Origin: an uncultured Methylococcaceae bacterium | GTDB lineage: Bacteria > Pseudomonadota > Gammaproteobacteria > Methylococcales > Methylomonadaceae | Assembly (NCBI GenBank): GCA_903873045.1 | Contig: CAIQND010000073.1 | Location: forward strand, 1-26,974 | Length of the DNA: 26,974 nt | Direction: 5' to 3' | Shown here: one piece after another, positions 5,411 to 12,452 of the stretch | Numbering within the stretch: the first letter of the stretch is position 1 | Layout: each line of letters opens with the position of its first letter | Position numbers and translations under genes: made by a program | Notes under the pieces: model-generated | The model's input: only the letters and a program-made list of their open reading frames with translations | Database searches by the model: none | Told to the model about the DNA's origin: nothing

Positions 5411-7822
5411 CTAGTTCTTGGTTGCGCCTGCTCCATCCAGTGACTTTAACGTTTCTTTTGCGACATCCATGCCTATAAAGTCCCCTTTTTTATCGATCGC
5501 TTTTTGCAAGAACTCACGGGCTTTAGTAGTATCATTTTGCTTGAAATAAATCATGCCCAAATGATAATTACTCACTGCGGACTCAGGTTCCTTTGCTAAT
5601 ACTTTTAACAACAATTCCTGGGCTTTGGCATAATTGCCTTGCCTGTAAGCAATCCAGCCTAAAGTATCCAGCGTATTAGGGTTATCGATTTTTTCTAACG
5701 GCACAGCCAGTTTAGCGGCACGCTCAATGCTGGCGCTGTCTTTGCCGTAATCAGACAAATAACTGGCTAGATTGTTAAGCGCTTCCATTGACTCGGGATG
5801 CTGCTTATAGGTCTCTTCAAACAACGCGATGGCTTTGTCTTGCTCACCACCTTGGGTATAAATAGTGGCCAAATCATTAACCAGTTCCATTGCACTTTTT
5901 GTGTTAACAAGTCCTTCTTGATAAGCTTTTATGGCTTCTGCTTTGTTTGCTTGAGCGCCATAAGACATGGCTATCATACGATAAGGAATGGGCCATTCAG
6001 GTTTAATAACTGACGCTTTTTTAAATGCACTAATGGCCTCATTAAACTTTTTATCGCTTAAGTAAACCCCGCCCAATAAATTGTAAGCGACAAAGTTTTT
6101 AGGTTGTTGCTTGATAATCGCATTCAACTTGGCAACTGCTTTATCGGCCTGTTTAAGCGCCAGGTAACTTTTAACCAGCTGAGTCAGTGGCTCTATCGCA
6201 TCAGGCTGTATCGCCAGAGCACTTTCAAAGGCCGGTACACTTTTATCAACCTTACCTTCTGCCTGAAAAGCCAGACCGGACAGAAAATAGCCCATACCTT
6301 CTTTAGGAACCGCTTCCTGCAAACGTTTTGCAGTATCTTGCGCCTTATCCCACTTTTTCTGGGTTAGGTATACTTTATAGATGGCTTCCAGTCCGCGCTT
6401 GCTTTTAGGATCGGCTGTTAATAGCTCATTAATTTGCTGCACGGCACGCTCAGTCTCACCCGATTGTTGCAGTAAACTGGCCAAATCAAGTCTGGCATCT
6501 TCATCTTTAGGCGCAATCTGGATAATTTTTTCCATATTTTCACGCGCCAAAATAGGATCTTTATTCATTAAATGCGCGGTGCTGAGTAATTTGAGTATTT
6601 TAATGTTTTGAGGTTGATCAACCAGAACCGCTCTAAAATCACCAATTGCGTCGGGGATTTTGCTTTCTGACAAAGCAATCTCACCACGTAACGATAACGC
6701 ATCAACATCGCGCGGATTTTCTTCGATAATTTGCTTAATCATCGCCTTGGCTTCGTCAACGCGTTTGGTTGCCAGATACAACTTGGCCAACCCGTTACGT
6801 GCTTTAATGGATTGCGGCCCCAACTTATCAAGCTCAACAATTTCTTTTAACGCCTGCTCTGCTTTATCGATATGCTTTTGTGCCAGTTCTAAATCAGCCA
6901 GTTTAAAGCGTAGATCATATTGCTGTGGACTTGCTTCAATCATAGGAAGCAATTCAGCTATCGCCATTTCAGGTGTTCTTTTAGCCAACAAAAAATCAAT
7001 TAACATGGACTTGGCATTAACGTCATCAGGTAAATCCTTAACCGCTTGCCGCAATACCGCTTCTGAATTATCCAGTTGATTACTGGCCAGTAAAAATAAA
7101 GCCAAACGTTTACGATTCTCCAACTGTTGGGGCTGTATTTTAACGATAGCTTCAAGGGTTTGCTGCGCCTTATCCAGCGCTTTTGTATCTGTATACAACT
7201 TGGCAAGCATTAACAACGGTGATGTGTTGGTCGGATTTTTTTCACTATTTTTTTGCAATCTGGCGATGGCCAGATCAATTTTTCCGGCTCTGGCATCAAG
7301 AGAGGCCATTAATAAATTAGCCTGAACATCATCGGGCTGTTTTTTCAGTGCCGCTTCAAGCTGGGTTATTGCACTATCCGTGTTATTTTTAGCGATAAAA
7401 ACACCCCCCATCAACACGATGCCCTCAACGTTTTCGGGATCAATCGCCTGAACTTCTTTCGCCATTTTTTCCGCATTATCAACCTGATTGACCATCAAAT
7501 AAATTTGCCCCATTCTTAAACGGGACAGCAGATGCTTGGGATCTTCACCAATTACCGCCATATATTGACTCACGGCATTTTGCAACTCGCCTAATTTACT
7601 TAAGGATTCAGCCATTTGGTAGCGTGCTTCAACGTCTTTGGGATCCATTTGCAGGACATTCTTAAAAGACAATTGGGCTTTTTGATAATCGCCCGCTGTA
7701 AATAACTTGCTCCCTTCCTCCATGTACTTGGCTTTTCTTTCTTCAGAGCCGCCGCAAGCCGTTAGCAGACTGACCAAGGCCACAACAAGCAGCTTTTTTG
7801 AATGGGGTACTTTGAGTAACAT
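5411..7822 (-). CDS. large TPR-repeat outer-envelope lipoprotein
   Basis: An 803-residue lipoprotein. A short signal peptide ends in the lipobox LLTAC with Cys23 as the lipidated residue, and the rest is tetratricopeptide repeats from about residue 32 to 790, on the order of 20 units with the A/G/Y/F and A..P spacing typical of TPRs. Such superhelical scaffolds assemble other proteins in the periplasm. The general shape resembles the PrsT family (PEP-CTERM/exopolysaccharide-associated TPR lipoproteins), but no PEP-CTERM or polysaccharide genes are visible, so I do not assign that name. Vibrio TonB2 clusters also end with a TPR protein, and this gene follows a TonB unit, though a 636-bp gap and its own promoter separate them. 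AGGA precedes the ATG. The partner is unknown. Confidence 0.85.
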   Translation of the reverse strand: MLLKVPHSKKLLVVALVSLLTACGGSEERKAKYMEEGSKLFTAGDYQKAQLSFKNVLQMDPKDVEARYQMAESLSKLGELQNAVSQYMAVIGEDPKHLLSRLRMGQIYLMVNQVDNAEKMAKEVQAIDPENVEGIVLMGGVFIAKNNTDSAITQLEAALKKQPDDVQANLLMASLDARAGKIDLAIARLQKNSEKNPTNTSPLLMLAKLYTDTKALDKAQQTLEAIVKIQPQQLENRKRLALFLLASNQLDNSEAVLRQAVKDLPDDVNAKSMLIDFLLAKRTPEMAIAELLPMIEASPQQYDLRFKLADLELAQKHIDKAEQALKEIVELDKLGPQSIKARNGLAKLYLATKRVDEAKAMIKQIIEENPRDVDALSLRGEIALSESKIPDAIGDFRAVLVDQPQNIKILKLLSTAHLMNKDPILARENMEKIIQIAPKDEDARLDLASLLQQSGETERAVQQINELLTADPKSKRGLEAIYKVYLTQKKWDKAQDTAKRLQEAVPKEGMGYFLSGLAFQAEGKVDKSVPAFESALAIQPDAIEPLTQLVKSYLALKQADKAVAKLNAIIKQQPKNFVAYNLLGGVYLSDKKFNEAISAFKKASVIKPEWPIPYRMIAMSYGAQANKAEAIKAYQEGLVNTKSAMELVNDLATIYTQGGEQDKAIALFEETYKQHPESMEALNNLASYLSDYGKDSASIERAAKLAVPLEKIDNPNTLDTLGWIAYRQGNYAKAQELLLKVLAKEPESAVSNYHLGMIYFKQNDTTKAREFLQKAIDKKGDFIGMDVAKETLKSLDGAGATKN

Positions 7823-7929
7823 TGATTAAATCCTGATTGGGTTATTTTGATGAATCAATACTTGCAGGTTAGCGATACAAAAACCAACATTAACCTGTTA
7901 ATTGATTGACTTTAATTTTGACAACTTCA

Positions 7930-7938
7930 ATTATACCA
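7930..7938 (-). promoter_or_regulatory. extended -10 promoter candidate for the TPR gene
   Basis: TGGTATAAT on the minus strand is a perfect -10 hexamer with a TGn extension. No good -35 is present 17 bases upstream, which is tolerated in extended -10 promoters. The predicted leader is about 100 bases. Confidence 0.5.
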
Positions 7939-8016
7939 GTAAACTTATGGCTCATTATGAATTGTATTTTGTACAGTCTACCATTTAAGGCACCGAGACA
8001 AGAAATTTTAGTTAAC

Positions 8017-8184
8017 GCCGTCATACCCCGGCAAGGGTGCCGGTATCCAGTGCCATGAATGGTAACTTTCCGATAACGTTGGCGCATGATTTAGTGCCTA
8101 TACCAAATTACAGCGTTACATCCCCTTCGGCTGCGCTGAGGGCAGGCATGTGACTGGATTCCGGCATCCCTGCGGAAATAACGG
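8017..8184. repeat. inverted pair of GTATCCAGTGCC-type repeats
   Basis: The arm at 8017-8057 (with GGGTGCCGGTATCCAGTG) is complementary, with mismatches, to 8148-8184 (with TGACTGGATTCCGGCATCC). The spacing of about 90 bp could give a long imperfect stem in RNA. It resembles widespread dispersed intergenic repeats and codes for nothing. Confidence 0.65.
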
Positions 8185-8271
8185 ACTTGTTGGCACTTGG
8201 CGAATCATTTTGCTGCTCACTGTCCCGTCTTAGTTGGTAGCCTAACATTGCAAACAATGACCAATATAGGC

Positions 8272-8404
8272 GTAGGCCGGAATAAGGCCAACCAAGCCTG
8301 TCTTGAGCTTGTCGAAGAGCGTAGTGGCGTTTCCGGCAACTCTCGTACAGAGTGCCGGAAACGCTTATTCTCGCTGGCGCTCGAAAAGCCTTATTCCGGC
8401 CTAC
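8272..8404. repeat. GTAGGCCGGAATAAG inverted-end repeat, copy 1
   Basis: The ends GTAGGCCGGAATAAG and CTTATTCCGGCCTAC are exact inverted repeats. Inside is GGCGTTTCCGGCA...GCCGGAAACGCTTATTC. It is the same element, in the same orientation, as 14615-14730, with an extra block of about 23 bp (CTTGAGCTTGTCGAAGAG) that looks like part of another repeat. Confidence 0.9.
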
Positions 8405-8427
8405 ATGAGCAGACACTTAGATTTGTC

Positions 8428-8450
8428 GGGTTACGCTATCGCTAACCTAC
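8428..8450. repeat. partial copy of the 4814-4848 palindrome
   Basis: GGGTTACGCTATCGCTAACC matches the complement of the core at 4822-4842. Only one arm plus centre is present, so no full hairpin forms. Confidence 0.6.
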
Positions 8451-8458
8451 ACGGCAGG

Positions 8459-9133
8459 TTAAGGCTGCTGGGCTTCTTTCGTTTCCGGAACTATCGCACT
8501 GCTTACCGCCAGTTCTTTATGCTGATATTTTTGCTTAATTAACTTGTCTTCATATTCCTGAATAATGGTTTCCATTTCTACACTTTTAAATTGTAGTATA
8601 GGTTCAGATTTTAGCAAGCTGTCCAGCACACTTTTATTTTCATAACTGTTTAGCACTTCCTTGGCAGCTTCAAACATTTTTAAGTTTTTGCCTTCGCAGT
8701 TTTGCAGGTTGCTCTCGGTTTGTTTTTGAGTGTTTTCCAGATTGACATGCGTTGCACTCAGCTCATTTTTGGCCTTGTTTAACACATTGTATTTCTCAAT
8801 CACTTCCAGCAATTTTGCATGGGTTTGTTCCAGCGTACTACTGACACTTGCATTAGTGCTTTTTTGTGCTGCCAATTCAGACCCTAAACGCTCTTCAGCA
8901 GAAGCCGCTGCGTCTTTATCCTTCTTTAATTTTTCAATATCCGAGACCAGCTTGTCTTTTTCTGTTTTAAGCAGATCGCGTTCCGTGGTGACCTCTTTAA
9001 CCAAGGTTTGCAGCTTAAGCACCGCTTTATTGTTGCCATCCGCAGCCGGACGAGGTGCCGCTTGCGTTGTCGCCGACAGCAAACTGCCGAGTAACAAAAC
9101 AGAAACAGGTAGTGATTTGATTATTCGGTTCAT
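8459..9133 (-). CDS. periplasmic coiled-coil protein of unknown function
   Basis: A 224-residue protein with a signal peptide (cleavage likely after ...ATTQA, about residue 25) and a long charged coiled coil from about 38 to 135 (repeated KLQ/KDKL/IEKLKK/EERLGSEL heptads). A single cysteine, Cys146, lies in LQNCEGKN. The rest is helical, with a short low-complexity end. I do not recognise a named family. The start is 12 bases after the porin stop, so it is surely co-transcribed with the porin and probably works with it, for example as a periplasmic spacer or adaptor between the barrel and the inner-membrane complex. That role is inference. Confidence 0.85.
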   Translation of the reverse strand: MNRIIKSLPVSVLLLGSLLSATTQAAPRPAADGNNKAVLKLQTLVKEVTTERDLLKTEKDKLVSDIEKLKKDKDAAASAEERLGSELAAQKSTNASVSSTLEQTHAKLLEVIEKYNVLNKAKNELSATHVNLENTQKQTESNLQNCEGKNLKMFEAAKEVLNSYENKSVLDSLLKSEPILQFKSVEMETIIQEYEDKLIKQKYQHKELAVSSAIVPETKEAQQP

Positions 9134-9145
9134 GGCAAGCTCTTT

Positions 9146-10885
9146 TTAAAAACGTGTATTAAGATCAAGTTGCATCACATCAACACCGTATTGCGGGCCG
9201 CTAATCACATTACCGGTTAACCAACGACCAGTCAGCCAGACGTTTTTAACCAAGCCGTAATTACCACCGACAGTCCAGCCTTTAACGTTAGTGCCACCGA
9301 GATGGAAATCAGAATCGGTGAAAGCATCCAATACAGCATCACGCTCTAAATATTTATAATAGGTAAAGACGCTCCACTTGCCAAACGCATCGACCTTAGG
9401 CCAGCCCAAATCCGCCCTAACCTGAAAGGCGTTTGTTTCGCCTTTAGATGACTGACCACCACCATTAACAAAAATATCTCTATATTCATTTGAGATTGAA
9501 TAACCCAAATTCTTTGCATAATCTGCGCTAAATTTAAGATGTGTTGGAGCAAACAGTGCCATATCGTAAACAGCATTAATGTCCAATATATTATAATTCG
9601 TTGCCAAACCAGCCAATCCAGGCAGTGTAGTTACTACACCATTAGAAGTGATTTGATTATTACAAATTGATGCCAAAGTGTTTCCACCCTGCATATATTG
9701 AGGAACTGATTGATTCATTTCTGCGGAGTTAAAAGCACAGTCATAATTATTAGCTTTATTTGTGTTAGATACCGCTTTAATATTTTGATAACTAAAATAA
9801 GCAACTCCCATTTGCATGGTGTCTTGGTTAGCAAAACCCCAATCAAGTCCAGCCTGTCCTCCAACTAACCATTTATCACGCGTGCTTAGCCCGGTTGAGG
9901 ATTGTAAAGGAAATATTCCGGCTGTTGTATATATTGAAGGACCTTTACCCTCAATTGAGTCAGATATATCAGACTTATCCAATTGATGACGAACCGTACC
10001 AAAAGCACCTTCGAAAGATAAATCTTCATCCCATACTAACTCACTTCCACCCGTGAAGAACGGATTAGGTGTTCGACCAGCCATGACTGTTAACCAGTTA
10101 AATTTATTGTCATTAAACTTGTTATATTTAAGGTAAGCTCGATCAATATTAAAGTCATATCGACTATCATAATTTCCCATCGTTTGATTGGTCGACACCG
10201 GGTTACGAATATTACCAGTAGCCAAACGCATACCCGCATCAAATCCCTCTGCGATATTGACATCAATACCTAAACGAACTCTTTCACGCGCCTGATTAAG
10301 ATCACCTTTCGTATTTAATGCATAAGCATTTGGCCCAATATTATAGGCATTACCCAATCCACCAACGCCGTTAATAGTTGGCCAGTCTAAATAAGTTCCA
10401 TTAGGCACGTTATCTTGCGCCATAAAACTGGATTGCTCTCTTATACGCATATCTCCTGACAACTTAAAGCGCTTGATCCATTCCGGCAGCGCATTAGGCA
10501 ACCCCCATTGTTCTTTTTTGGCTTTTGCCATCACATCGCCAACCACTTCTTCACGCAGTTCACTACGCACTTGCTGGCGAATTTCATCTTTAACAAAATC
10601 AGGCACATACGCCACCCGCACTTCATCCGCTGGCACGGCTTCTTTGGCGGCCACCTCTTTGGGCGCAGCTGACTTTGCTTCAGCAACCTGCTGATCAGCG
10701 TCAACTTCGGCTTGCTTGATCATTTCATTGGCCGTTTTATCGGTCAAAATGCCTTGCTTCACTAACTGCTTAATCAGGTTGGTTGTGGTATTGCGCAACT
10801 TAAGCAATTCCTCCTTTTCACCCGCCTGCGTCAAGCCGGCTGCACATAGCAAGGCTAAAGCCAGTAGCGGTTTCTTGTGGTCCAT
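9146..10885 (-). CDS. putative outer-membrane porin (Porin_5-like)
   Basis: A 579-residue exported protein with a signal peptide (MDHKKPLLALALLCAAGLTQA). Residues 23-125 are helical and charged, probably a periplasmic oligomerisation or coiled-coil region. From about 140 to the end, alternating amphipathic strands (for example FKLSGDMRIREQ, ARERVRLGIDVNI, AYLKYNKF, WSVFTYYKYLER) build a beta barrel. It ends NTRF, with the terminal Phe that is the BAM-recognised signal of outer-membrane proteins. It fits the putative-porin family often found beside TonB/ExbBD genes. AGGAAA precedes the start. Two Cys (in NYDCAF and ASICNN) fall in what should be one long extracellular loop and might form a disulfide. 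The substrate is unknown. It lies between tonB and the coiled-coil gene in one operon. Confidence 0.87.
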   Translation of the reverse strand: MDHKKPLLALALLCAAGLTQAGEKEELLKLRNTTTNLIKQLVKQGILTDKTANEMIKQAEVDADQQVAEAKSAAPKEVAAKEAVPADEVRVAYVPDFVKDEIRQQVRSELREEVVGDVMAKAKKEQWGLPNALPEWIKRFKLSGDMRIREQSSFMAQDNVPNGTYLDWPTINGVGGLGNAYNIGPNAYALNTKGDLNQARERVRLGIDVNIAEGFDAGMRLATGNIRNPVSTNQTMGNYDSRYDFNIDRAYLKYNKFNDNKFNWLTVMAGRTPNPFFTGGSELVWDEDLSFEGAFGTVRHQLDKSDISDSIEGKGPSIYTTAGIFPLQSSTGLSTRDKWLVGGQAGLDWGFANQDTMQMGVAYFSYQNIKAVSNTNKANNYDCAFNSAEMNQSVPQYMQGGNTLASICNNQITSNGVVTTLPGLAGLATNYNILDINAVYDMALFAPTHLKFSADYAKNLGYSISNEYRDIFVNGGGQSSKGETNAFQVRADLGWPKVDAFGKWSVFTYYKYLERDAVLDAFTDSDFHLGGTNVKGWTVGGNYGLVKNVWLTGRWLTGNVISGPQYGVDVMQLDLNTRF

Positions 10886-10954
10886 AGATATTTCCTGAAA
10901 ATTTTAAATTAAATTTGGTGTCGTTCGAGTGTAAATAATCAAGCCCCCTCGCTT

Positions 10955-11038
10955 TGCTCTCCCCCTTTGAAAAATGGGGATTGAGGGGGATTTATCTAAT
11001 AAAATCTCCCCTAACCCCTCTTTTTCAAAGAGGGGGAC
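10955..11038. repeat. CTCCCCCTTTGAAAAA palindromic repeat
   Basis: The left arm at 10955-10992 and right arm at 11002-11038 are imperfect complements of about 35 bp around a short AT-rich centre. It fills most of the tonB-porin spacer, so any tonB-porin transcript carries a strong hairpin. Confidence 0.8.
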
Positions 11039-11069
11039 TGAACAATTACGTTCGAGTTAGGCTTAGCAG

Positions 11070-11729
11070 CTAAAGCCGTGATGAAATTTTTAGTTTAACG
11101 GGCTGCTCCATTCCGGGCGGCGGCGCTTCTTTTGCTTTTTTAAATTTACCCAGCAGCTTGTTTAATAACTTGTCAATATCCGGATCATTACTGCCGCGTG
11201 ACAATTCAAAACGGGTTACCGTGCCATCAGGATTCAGCCAAATCTTGACGATGGCTGAATAACTTTTTCTACGTAAATCATCATGCTCTGACAAAATATC
11301 AACTAAACTGTCTTTTATAGTGCCTGCATACCAGGCAAAAGGACTGCCACCACCCCCGCCCAACAGACCTTTGCCGCCTTTACGTCCGACCATGCCAAAG
11401 GCATCAGTACCGGCAGTACCTTCTGCATCCAAACCGGTATCAGCAGCCGGTTTTTCATCAGGCACATCAGGCAACGGCTCAGGATCTGGCTCGGATTCTT
11501 CAATTTTTTCCTGCACTTCCGGTTCCGGTGGTTGTTCCACTTTTGGCGGTGGCGGCGGTGGGGGTGGTGGCTTAAATAAGGTAATCGGCTGAATTTTTTT
11601 TTCATGCTTGACGGGCTTCTCACCGACAAAACCGCTAATAACCTTAAACACATAAACCAGTGCAACAAGGAGTATCAAGCCGCCTATGATCTTAGGTATA
11701 TAAACCCTGAAATGTTTGTTATTACTCAT
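11070..11729 (-). CDS. TonB-like energy transducer
   Basis: TonB couples the inner-membrane proton gradient to outer-membrane proteins. This 219-residue protein has a short cytoplasmic N-terminus, one transmembrane segment (about 12-33), a linker with nine consecutive prolines (54-62) followed by alternating Pro/Glu (PEPEVQEK...), a glycine-rich stretch (117-128), and a C-terminal TonB-like domain (about 133-219). The latter has a YSAIVKIWLNPDGTVTRFEL block, as in the TonB/TolA C-terminal fold. The linker is short compared with classical TonB. It sits after exbD and before the porin, which is the obvious client. The ATG has no clear Shine-Dalgarno sequence. I leave the gene symbol empty because it is a paralogue, not the classical tonB locus. 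Confidence 0.88.
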   Translation of the reverse strand: MSNNKHFRVYIPKIIGGLILLVALVYVFKVISGFVGEKPVKHEKKIQPITLFKPPPPPPPPPKVEQPPEPEVQEKIEESEPDPEPLPDVPDEKPAADTGLDAEGTAGTDAFGMVGRKGGKGLLGGGGGSPFAWYAGTIKDSLVDILSEHDDLRRKSYSAIVKIWLNPDGTVTRFELSRGSNDPDIDKLLNKLLGKFKKAKEAPPPGMEQPVKLKISSRL

Positions 11730-11804
11730 AAAACAATAAAAAGTATTTGATTCTTAAAAAGTATTAAAAGCTTTCACCGTGAAGAGCTTTAACTACGAAA
11801 AGCT

Positions 11805-11898
11805 TTCACCACGAAGACACGAAGAGCACGAAGTTTTTTGTGTCTTCGTGGTGAATATCTTTCACGTTGTAGTTTTTTCTTCGTGTCTTCGTGGTGAA
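11805..11898. repeat. TTCACCACGAAGACACGAAG repeat, copy 1
   Basis: The left arm begins TTCACCACGAAGACACGAAG at 11805. Complementary arms occur at 11840-11855 and again at 11879-11898, so two alternative hairpins can form. A diverged further arm lies upstream near 11772. It matches 14520-14588. It occupies the exbD-tonB spacer. Confidence 0.85.
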
Positions 11899-11920
11899 TA
11901 AAATAGATAAACAGGCAAAC

Positions 11921-12325
11921 CTACTTAACCAGATTCTGGGTTACCAAGCCGACTTGGGTAATTTCAAGCCTGCCCAACAAGGCAAGAATATCGATAACGC
12001 TTTGATACTGAACGGTTGCATCACCCTTAACAACGACCGGCAAGGCAGGGTTAACCGCTTTATACTGCTGTAAAGTGGTTTCCAGTTGCTCCATGGTGAC
12101 CGGAAAAGTATCCAGAAAAATGGTGCCATCAGCGGTTACCGTAATGGCTTTGGTTTGGGGCTTGGACAAACTGGGCGTATTACTGGCTTTAGGCAAATTA
12201 ACCTGTACGCCCTGCACCGCTGCCGTGGTCATCAGGATAAATACAATCAATAATACATAAGCCAAATCAAGCATTGGCGTGACGTTAATTTCGTCATAGG
12301 CCGCATTTTCTTCTTGCAATTTCAT
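11921..12325 (-). CDS. exbD: ExbD-type biopolymer transport protein
   Basis: A 134-residue protein with a single N-terminal transmembrane helix and a periplasmic domain. The segment NVTPMLDLAYVLLIVFIL carries the membrane aspartate, Asp20, equivalent to the proton-relay Asp25 of E. coli ExbD. The periplasmic part (about 42-134) ends in VGLVTQ, as is usual for this fold. It should form the stator with the MotA/TolQ/ExbB domain encoded just upstream, energising the TonB encoded just downstream. The ribosome-binding site is weak (AGAGAA 10-15 bases before the ATG). A stable hairpin lies between the channel gene and this one, which may adjust their relative expression. Confidence 0.94.
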   Translation of the reverse strand: MKLQEENAAYDEINVTPMLDLAYVLLIVFILMTTAAVQGVQVNLPKASNTPSLSKPQTKAITVTADGTIFLDTFPVTMEQLETTLQQYKAVNPALPVVVKGDATVQYQSVIDILALLGRLEITQVGLVTQNLVK

Positions 12326-12355
12326 AGTTCAATTTTCTCTGGCAGAATCTGTGTC

Positions 12356-12416
12356 GTGGGAGCGCCGCCTACGTCGCGACTTGAAGCGTTAGTCGCGACG
12401 TAGGTGTCGCTCCCAC
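12356..12416. repeat. GTGGGAGCG palindrome, copy 2
   Basis: The arms of 26 bp match at 24 positions (GTGGGAGCG...CTACGTCGCGACT) around TGAAGCGTT. It is the same element as 5197-5257. It sits between the channel fusion and exbD, 31 bases before the exbD start, as part of the same expected mRNA. Confidence 0.9.
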
Positions 12417-12452
12417 AACGGCATTATTTTAAATAAGGTCTAATGAACTGGA

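Larger units (their letters stand above)
7823..8458. other. 636-bp intergenic region with three repeat types
   Basis: It holds the TPR promoter region, an inverted pair at 8017-8184, a 133-bp inverted-end repeat at 8272-8404 and a partial palindrome at 8428-8450. Open frames across 8108-8445 on both strands are formed of these repeats and are not believed. No gene is seen. Confidence 0.7.

Noticed and set aside
5411..7822. Naming the TPR lipoprotein PrsT
   Set aside because: Architecture fits, but no PEP-CTERM, exosortase or polysaccharide genes are in view, and TPR repeats alone are not specific.
8108..8445. Overlapping open frames on both strands (about 100 and 82 residues)
   Set aside because: They run through dispersed repeats and contain the tell-tale repeat translation RQAQDRLG. 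Open frames on both strands follow from the palindromic repeat.
11320..11592. Glycine/serine-rich open frame opposite the TonB gene
   Set aside because: It is the complement of the proline- and glycine-rich linker codons of the TonB gene and has no start signals.
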